Part shown: piece by piece, positions 28,627-37,600 of the stretch
Layout: the number at the start of each line of letters is the position of its first letter
Numbering within the stretch: position 1 is the first letter of the stretch
Assembly (NCBI GenBank): GCA_008508345.1
Contig: QNGE01001722.1
Span: 64,039 to 128,038, forward strand
Direction of reading: 5' to 3'
From: Paragonimus westermani
Lineage: Eukaryota > Platyhelminthes > Trematoda > Plagiorchiida > Troglotrematidae
Length of the DNA stretch: 64,000 bases
The notes under the pieces: model-generated
What the model was told of the DNA's origin: nothing
The model's input: the letters and a program-made list of their open reading frames with translations, nothing else
Databases searched by the model: none
Translations under genes and position numbers: made by a program

Positions 28627-31600
28627 CAAAAAGAGGGTAGACACTGAGTGGTGAACGATTTATTGTGACGTTTCAAATCCACACTAGGATCCGTTATCAA
28701 ACAAATAAATAAATAAACAAATATATATATATATTACCGTGAAAGGTGAACGCCGAGTGATGGGCCTTTATTGTTACTAGGATCCGTTGTCAAACCTAAC
28801 ATTACTGTTGCGTGCACGTTTTCAGTACATATTTCTGATATCAGACGTTTTTCAGTTGATTCTAACTGTCACCCACGAGTGAGCCTGAGAACGAATAGAC
28901 AAGTAGGTCGGCTAACCATGAAACAGTGACTACCACCGGTTTCATTACTGGTAACCGTAGTAGAATTGTGGACGAACCGGATAAAACGCATCTGGTCTAA
29001 TTACATATAATAAGCTCTCTCAAACGTTTGAACAGACATGACAGTAAACAAGCAACGGTTCATCATCTGCCAGTTCGGTCAACATTCTTCGTCGCCAATC
29101 ACTATGTGATCATACCCTCTAAGAAATCATACCCGTTTAAGCCAGGCACAGGGTTGCAAACTTCTTTGAAAACGATAGGAATGGCTCATTGTATATGCTC
29201 GTTGCGCATCACTTCCGTCTAAATTTACTCAATGAAATCAGAGTGTAGGAAAGGGTGACGTTAATAGTATCTTAACACTTATTCGAACTGTCCCACCATG
29301 CTCTATACGCTACATGAGGTAACTTCTAATGGAAGATGTAGTAACACGCATAGAGGAATCTCATTAGGGAGGATGAGTTATGTCAGAACTGTTATACATT
29401 GTAAAAACAAGTTGGGAATATTGTGTTCACTACTTTGTCTACGAGGAATACCAACGCATCCCGTGATAGATGTTTTGTGAATCTATCAAAATCTATGGTA
29501 CTTTTCGACTAAAAAGACCAATGTAAACAACTTCGAATGAAGGAACACACTTCCACTGATAACTTGACTGCCCGAACGGCTTGGAATAAAGGGATACTTT
29601 AAACTCTACACATGAAATAAGATATTTCTGACTGTAGTGAAGACATCATAGACACTTGCTTACTTAACTGAAAAGGTACAGACCCGTTGTGCACATAAAG
29701 TGATTATATGTATTGCAAAATTCTCTATATTGGTTCCCTTCAACATGCGAATACATGTCGACACATTGAAGTGTGTTATGAGGGAGGCTGCGTGACTCTG
29801 ATCGGCTTGGCTGTTTAGATAAATTGTCCAACAGGGCAAAGAAAATCAAGTAGGTTGTTTAATGACGAATCGTTCGTATATTTGATTACCAAGAATGGTG
29901 ATGAGCCTTGGTCACTAAATTGGGTGATTTGGCTCTTAGTCCTAACGATTGACGGTTGACATTTGAATGCCAAATTGGTCGAAAATACCATTTGGCACTT
30001 CTCTGTCCAAATGGCCAACCGGATTACTCTAATGTACTGATACATACTGAAATGGCTCTACATTTTTCATCAGCTGGTGACAACGTAGAGCAAAACAGAC
30101 AAGCAAGTGCACCAAAGACTGAGTCTGAACGACGATAAATGAGTTGGCTGGAATTCGTGATGTTCATTTGAGGTTCAAGACGCTTAAAACCAAAGGAAAT
30201 TTGGCTGTTCGTTTTTAGGAGTTGGTATGATATGTGTCTTCTTTCAATAGTCTGCAGTCTCACGTTGTGTGAAACACTGGACGAATAACTCAGCTAACAT
30301 ACAACTTTGTACAGTGCTTAAGAAAAAGTGACAATAAGCCGTCTGGTCATCTGAAAAATCCGACTCATCGGTAGCCTAGTTCTGTACGTTTTGGATGGAC
30401 CATAAATTTTGAGATTTGTGCTACTCAACAGTTTAATTCTCTCAAGCATCACAACACCCCTCTTGTTTCATTTGTTTTTTGCAATCAACTTTCAGTTGTG
30501 TTTGGTGTTCAGTTCACATAACCTGAATATTAATGATAGCCATTTTGACAACTGTGGGTTACCTTCAAATAGACACTTCTAAATTGCATCTGTTAACGTT
30601 TGTCCTAACTAATCTTCGCTAGTGTTTACAGTTTCCCCCTGTGGTGTTTCTTCGTCTACTGGTCTGTTCGTGTATCAAATCGGTTGATTCGGAATCGGTT
30701 AGTAACACGTAGTCGGTTGACCACGTCTCATCACCAGATGTGCTCGACGAGTTGATCTCGTTGCAACAAATGGTTGATGCCAAACAGCTCAAATGATGTT
30801 GGTAACTCAACCCGACCAGATAGCAAAAGTTAGAGACAGTGGTAGAATAGGCTACCAAATAGAACGACAGGTGTAACGAACCTCAATTGTGATTCTTTGT
30901 GAAGACGTTCAGTGGACTGAAACAGTAGACAGAATGCTACATAGTATCCGATGAACACGAAACAATGCAGTCCAGAATATTGTGAGAATCTAACCAAGAA
31001 CAGTCATTATATGAGACAGACTTTCGGGTACAATCTGTCCGTTACTCCAGGAAGAAACGAAGTTGAGGCAAGTTAGTAAAAGTTGAGCAACTCGTTGGCT
31101 AGTGGGCTGATTCAGTGAGCCACTGAAAAACAGACTGGTTGTATAGATTAAGTGAACTGTCATTAGAACCTTCTAAAACTAAAAGCTCTTTGCAGCTGAC
31201 TGAGGAGGACAGTTGATGCGATAAATCACTATTGTACAAAAGTCACAATTCATTGGGTAACCCGCATGCAACCAATGATCAGACGAATCAATCTCAGGCG
31301 CACAACACATTGGAGATTTTCCGGCTATCCTCTCGATTAGGTGAACCTCTCATTTCCACAAGATGGGTTTGGGTGTAGGACAGATGAAACTGTAAAGTGT
31401 GAATAGAAAATTCCGGACCAATCACCGCAACAAATTGACGGCTTGCGACCAAACACTGTCAGCATACTTCAATGAATGAACGTCGTACCAACCGTCAACA
31501 TTAATAGGCTGCAACAAAGTCGACAAACGTACTGTCTTGGTTCCAAAGATCCAAAGCCCTGCTGATCAGCTATCTTCCGTTGTCCGATTGCTTACCACGC

Positions 31601-34600
31601 TGGGTATCCACTGTACACCACGGTTGTGTATACAACCGGCCATCGACTCTAAAGTCCATTGGGATCACCGCACTTTGACTTTATATGTACCTCAGCATAA
31701 GATCAATGTTCCAATCTCCACTGAGACACAGTGTCAAACTGTCAATATTTAGCAACACATGTTAAGAAGTATATGCTAGCAGACGATGTTACTCACTTCG
31801 TGGTTGCATGCATAGGGGTGGATAACGTCACTATCGGCTACTGATCAAATTACACTGCGGTACCACTTCTTAGTCAATTGCGTATTACAACAATGCATAC
31901 CTGAAGTCCAATTTGAAAACCTATCATATGAAGTAAAATATTGTCCTACTCTGATGGTTGGGAATAGTGGTGGTGTTGTTTACGGAGTCTAAGTGGCTCT
32001 GCTTCACTATCCGTGTGTATTTGACCGAAATATGATGGAGCTGTCTGGTTGAGATCAATGTCCTCAACTTTCTGTTGCCATTGCGCTGACGCACGCAAGG
32101 TGGTTTAATTGCTTCTACTCGGACTGGTTTCACGAACGTAATCCGTTTGTCAGACTGTCTTAGGTGGGCATCAGTCGGTGCCGTTGGTACAGGTTGCCTT
32201 CCCAAACGAAGTAGAATCTGAGGAAATTTACGTCGGAATACTGTGAGCGATGTTGATGAAGGGTTGCGAAACTTGATTGCTTCAATCTGTTGGTATCCGT
32301 CGGATACCTACTTTTGTAGGTTTCTGAGATGGATTTCACATGTGATATTGGCAACACTTTGAACGACGCACACCGTGTACAGCTAGATTCACGTTGTGCT
32401 TAACAACTTAAATTCGTCGATCCATACGGCTGTGAACCATGTTGTATACGTTTGCCTAACTTTTACCATGTCGCATGTTGCTTATGCTCACCGAGTGATA
32501 TAGCGTGAAGAAGTTAGCACGATGAGCATTCTGTGATTTGGCTTAGAAATTTGTACAACTTGGCATTAGGTACAACTCCTATGGCGATCCAAAAGCTTAT
32601 GAAAGAATACATTGAAGAATACAACCAAGATGTGCTCTAGCCCTCAATAACCATCATCGCACATAATCTGTAAAACAAACTTTATGTTGTATAAAGCCAA
32701 CGAGAAATGCTGTTGTAATTCGTGTCCGATTCTTTTTGTTTTCTCATCTTGTCACATGTGATTCCTTCACTGCTTTTCACTTGGTATTCAGTTCTGTGAC
32801 ATATTCATGTACTTCTCGATTAACTGAACTATCTTCTTCTGGTGTAACTGAAAACGTATATCTTCAACTGTAATTTTTGCAATTTAATTATTCATGGATT
32901 TGGGGGGGTCACTTCTTTCCCGTTTCCATATTAGTTGCCGTCATGCTGAACTAATATTGCCCATCTCAGACGGTCTCATGATCCATGAGCAAATATCTTC
33001 CAAGCGGAATTTTCGTGCAAGTCCCTTTCCTAACGGGATTCCCTCTTCTTACTTTATATTACTTTTAACAATTTTTTAATGAACCCATATCATAATGTTC
33101 TTACTTTTCCCGCGTGTGCATTCGTCACTTTCAGTCCGCGGTCTCTCAGCTCGGCTTCCGTTGTGTCGGAGTTTACGTGGGGCATATTGTGGAGAGTTCA
33201 CAACTGAACTACGACTTGGACCCGCTGATACAGCTGCTCACTCAGGTAACGCTGTGCATGTGTATACGCATTCCTTATGTTGCTCTTCCTATGCGTGTGT
33301 CTGTTTAAGTCGTTAGTCTCTGCTTCGTGTGCGGCTACCTTTAAGCTCAGACTGAAGCAAGTGCAATAACCGTTTTTCGGCCGATTATAATTTGACATGT
33401 TGTCCTTGTTATTCAGTGCTGTTTTTGTGTATCAGATCATACCGTCCTGTGTACCACTAGCCATTTAATACCTACACTAAATGAGATCTCGTTGGATAAG
33501 TGAACCGATGATACAAAGCGTTTACTTGCCCACATGCTTGTTGCAAACTCGCTACCCTCCGAAATGAATGCAAAAGCAGAACTTCTGACAAACTAATCCA
33601 TTGCTTCTATAGGTTATTTTATAGACAACATGTGTCAATAAAATAAAACAATACGATTGGTTTGGAAACTTCGAGTTTATTGGTTGGCTTGACTTAGCTT
33701 GTTTGTTTTAATGCGCCACCTATTTAAACAACTCACTTCACTCCTATACTCGTGATAACAAACACTGTTGCTACACCAGTGTCATCCGTATTGGCTCGAG
33801 TTGTTGAAAATGTTTGGCCATAACCGTCCGCGAATCATCAGTTGGCTTCATATCGATGAATTCGTCTAATCCCATCTCTTCACAGTGTTAAATACTTAGT
33901 TCTGATAAACTGACTTACTCGTCTGTTCATCTCAAGCCCGTTTCATTGAAACAGCTTGTTTCCGGTGTTGCTAACGAAGTAGCACTTGTTGCCCCCCCCT
34001 CATTTGTGTCTTTTTGGTATGTTAATGAAGTTGGCTTCAGATGGAGGAAGTTTTCAGGTACGCTGTACACCTTGTAAGTTTCAACGAGCTGGCTTTTTCT
34101 CGTTTGCTCTTGTTAGTGTGTATTCAACACTGCATTTGTAACGTCTGATATTTTAGGGTAACGTACTTTCCAGTTTAGTCATTCGAGAGGAGCTAGAGAC
34201 AGATTGAAATATCATGTTTCGAAAACAACTTGTAAACAATCGATGGTGATAATACTGCGTGCAGCTGACGTTTCACTTCTGATGCAGACTGATTGAACTG
34301 GCTATAAATTTGATGCTATTTAGGGTAAACGTGGTATATCATCAATTAGTGCCAACAGTCACTATTACTGATTCCTCGCGTTGAACGTTTTGTGATTTAT
34401 GTTGTACTGATGGTTGCTCGATTTATCTCGACGAACTTTGTTCACAACTAATACACCTTAGTGGACTTTATTCGTTTAATCCATCGCTTGGTTGCTCTAC
34501 TTTCTTGTACGCGCTTTGCCCTTGTTTTACTCTACGTTTCTCGCCATCGCGCAGGGTATAAAACACGAACTCATAGATATTCGCCTGCTGACCACTGTGG

Positions 34601-37600
34601 TACTCAGTCACATCGCTTGGCGGTGGAAGCTATTCGATGCCCAATCCTCTTCTTCTATGCGTGCGCGACATTTGTCCATGTTTCTGTCCATCGTGATCAC
34701 GGGCAGTCGTGACAAAGCCAGCACAGTTCGTCTGGGAAGCGAGTCTGCCTTGGCTGTGCTATGTCGTTTCGGAACACCGAACTCCAAGGAGTCTAGTTCA
34801 GCTGTCCAGGTGCGTTTTTTTAATGACCAGTTCAATCATCAAGAGCTAAGATCAAAGGTTGGTAGCATGTCTTTCTATCCACTTCTGAATCGTTTGAAAT
34901 TTAACAATAACGTAAACACTCGGAAGTCTTACTTCAGTTCTATAGATCTCACTACGCTTGCGTCAACCGACAGTCTTCATTAGTAAGCGGATTTCACAGT
35001 GTTGCATTAGATTCCACCATTTGTAGTGAATTGACTATGCAGTGCCTGGACTAATCGTGAAGGCAACATCGTGCGCTGTTGATATCTACTAAAAAAAATG
35101 ACGCACGCGAAACCAAGGAATATCTTTTCCTCGGAATGTTTCTCTAATCACGCACTAGCCATCTGGTCTACAAATTGACACAAATCACCTTATGGACATA
35201 GTATACTCGATTGAACAATCGCTTCCCCGTCAGTCTTGCGAATTTTTTAACAGTTCACACCGTGATTTCGCATAAAGAACTTGATGCAACTATTCGCACC
35301 TATTGGATTTCCTTCATAGTGGAACAAGACGTGTGTTTTGTCTCGATTCCGATGTCATCGGTCTATATCTCTTGTTGCTCGTCACTTTTGGTCTGCTCTA
35401 GCCTGTGAGTTGAAAGACACCATTGTGAGTCTATCTATCGCTGCACTTTGGCCATATGATCGCTCTCCCAGCAGCCGCTGTGCCGACGTTCTGCCAACTC
35501 CGAATTGTGCAGCAATTCCGCCAGATATCCTATCTCTATTGATTTCTGTTACCCTCAACTTATCTTGCAAAAAACTTGTTCAGTTCATGGTGCTCCTTCG
35601 TGCAAATGCTTTCACATAGTTGTCTCAATCGAGCACACTTGACTTAAACTCGTCTATTCTGCTGTCTTATCGTTATTACAATAGCGGTCGTGTCCGGGCT
35701 GATCATCAGACCTCTTTTGGGCTTTTTATCCTGATTACGCGCTGTTATTGACTTGAAAACATACAGTCGCATTACACAATTGCGCATACTGGTTGATGGT
35801 GCTGTCAACACGCCAATTGGGAAAATCGGTGTTTCATCTCCCAAACAGGCTACATTCTACGAAATACAGACACGTGTTGGAGCAACATGTGATTTGCAAG
35901 TGATATCCTGATTGATTCTTTGGTGTTGCTGTCGACATAGAATATCGCAGTTTTAATCTCCATAGTGTACTAGCTTCAAGTGCATTGCAGACAAAGCATT
36001 ATTTCGTCGGGGGCCCTCCTGGAATCGGTCGATATTGCAAAGCAACCAGGTGAATGTTTGTGAAGACCCTAAATGATCGAAACGTGTCGTCTGGTGGGTT
36101 GAGGACAGCACGGTGATCCACGTCACTTGCCGATAACATGAGAGTCATTTGCGTGCGTGAATCCATGAAACCACCCTCTCTTTTATATTTTCACTTTCCA
36201 CTTTGTCCCTTGGTGACTGTGCAAACCATACTACTGATGAGTAGACCTATATATCCTATATGAATTGAACATCACTCGCAATCCGTCGCAGCTGTTGCAT
36301 TTCCATAAAATTTCTATCCAGCCTTTTTCGAGTTTCCTTTATCTTAGAACTCTGGTCATGCTCTTATGAGGTAACAGTGTTGATCTCTGCGTCATTGGTC
36401 TCACATTAGGCACGGTTGAATTTCCGTGTGCAAACGCTCAGCCACCCTCGTTTGTGAATAATGGACTAATTGAGAAGTGGATGGGAATGCGATAGCTGCG
36501 ATCGATCATGAGTGATATTCAAGTCATAGTGACCAAAAATCCTCTATCATTCACAAGCATTATACACATTTGTTTGGGCAGAAATCGCGAAAAGGTTATC
36601 ACTTGCAGCGTTCGCATTCAGATAGACTTTCCAGCCAGCCTCTTTCGAAAAGAAGCACTAGACTCGAGTTTCGCTCTCATTAGAGCTCNCGTGGCAAGGA
36701 TATGCACTACTGACGAGCTCTAATGAGAGCGAAACTCGAGTCTAGTGCTTCTTTTCGAAAGAGGCTGGCTGGAAAGTCTATCTGAATGCGGAGGCTGCGA
36801 TCAAATGTGAGTGATGGTCAGCTTGAAAATAGACCAAATCCCCGACTACTCATCAGTTATCACTTGCATTATCTAATCTACGTTGCCGTCAGCCCAACCG
36901 AATAACCGTTCTTCTTACCGTGCTCAAATGAAAATCAGCATACTGAACAGTTGTTCTTTCAAGAGTGTAAGTGGCATACGGGCTCGGCGTTCCAACATGG
37001 ATCATCTCTATTTATGCGAGCACCCACTGGTCCATCTGCGCCTGCCTGTTATCTCATCATCATCATCATCAATATTATTATTGCCATATTATAAGAACCC
37101 TAGACTGATAGAGCACATCCCAAGATGTGTCAAAAAGACTTGTGAACTGCCTACGTCCAGCACGAATCATTCTTCGTGCTCCGAACAGCTACTACAGACC
37201 GTCCACTTGATTATTTCAACAACAACTTTTCCTGTATCAATGGGTTGTCAAAAATAGATTTTTATGGAACTGTGCGGGGCTCCGTTTGACATACACAGTA
37301 AACCTGTGTCTTATATGTGTACAAACCATTGATCCAAAGTTCCGTCTGCCATGATTTTGGCTAACAACTGGCTCTACCTTGTTCAGTCCAAAATGATCGG
37401 GTTTCATTTTCCCATGCTCTAATGTCACTTTTCCGCACCTAAACGTTAGTCTGAGGTATCTTCAAGGGTTTAGCTGATAGTGTTCTATGCTACTTAAGTG
37501 GTCCAGTCTAGGTTGAGCGCATCAGAATCTCAACACTGACAGGCTTGCCAGCCTAGTCGAATCGGTGAACGCCGATTGTATATCACTGTGAGGTGATTGT

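Larger units (their letters stand above)
27703..33134 (+). other. GCN1 intron, 5.4 kb
   Basis: It holds TA tracts and repeat copies at 28578-28790. A minus-strand open stretch at about 32280-31924, including RRKFPQILLRLGRQPVPTAP, looks coding-like but I could not assign it. The remainder is unremarkable. Confidence 0.75.

Noticed and set aside
35338..35619. Extra plus-strand GCN1 exon (open frame with PPDILSLLISVTLNL)
   Set aside because: The exons on either side already join in phase with correct spacing, and the opposite strand gives a better motif.
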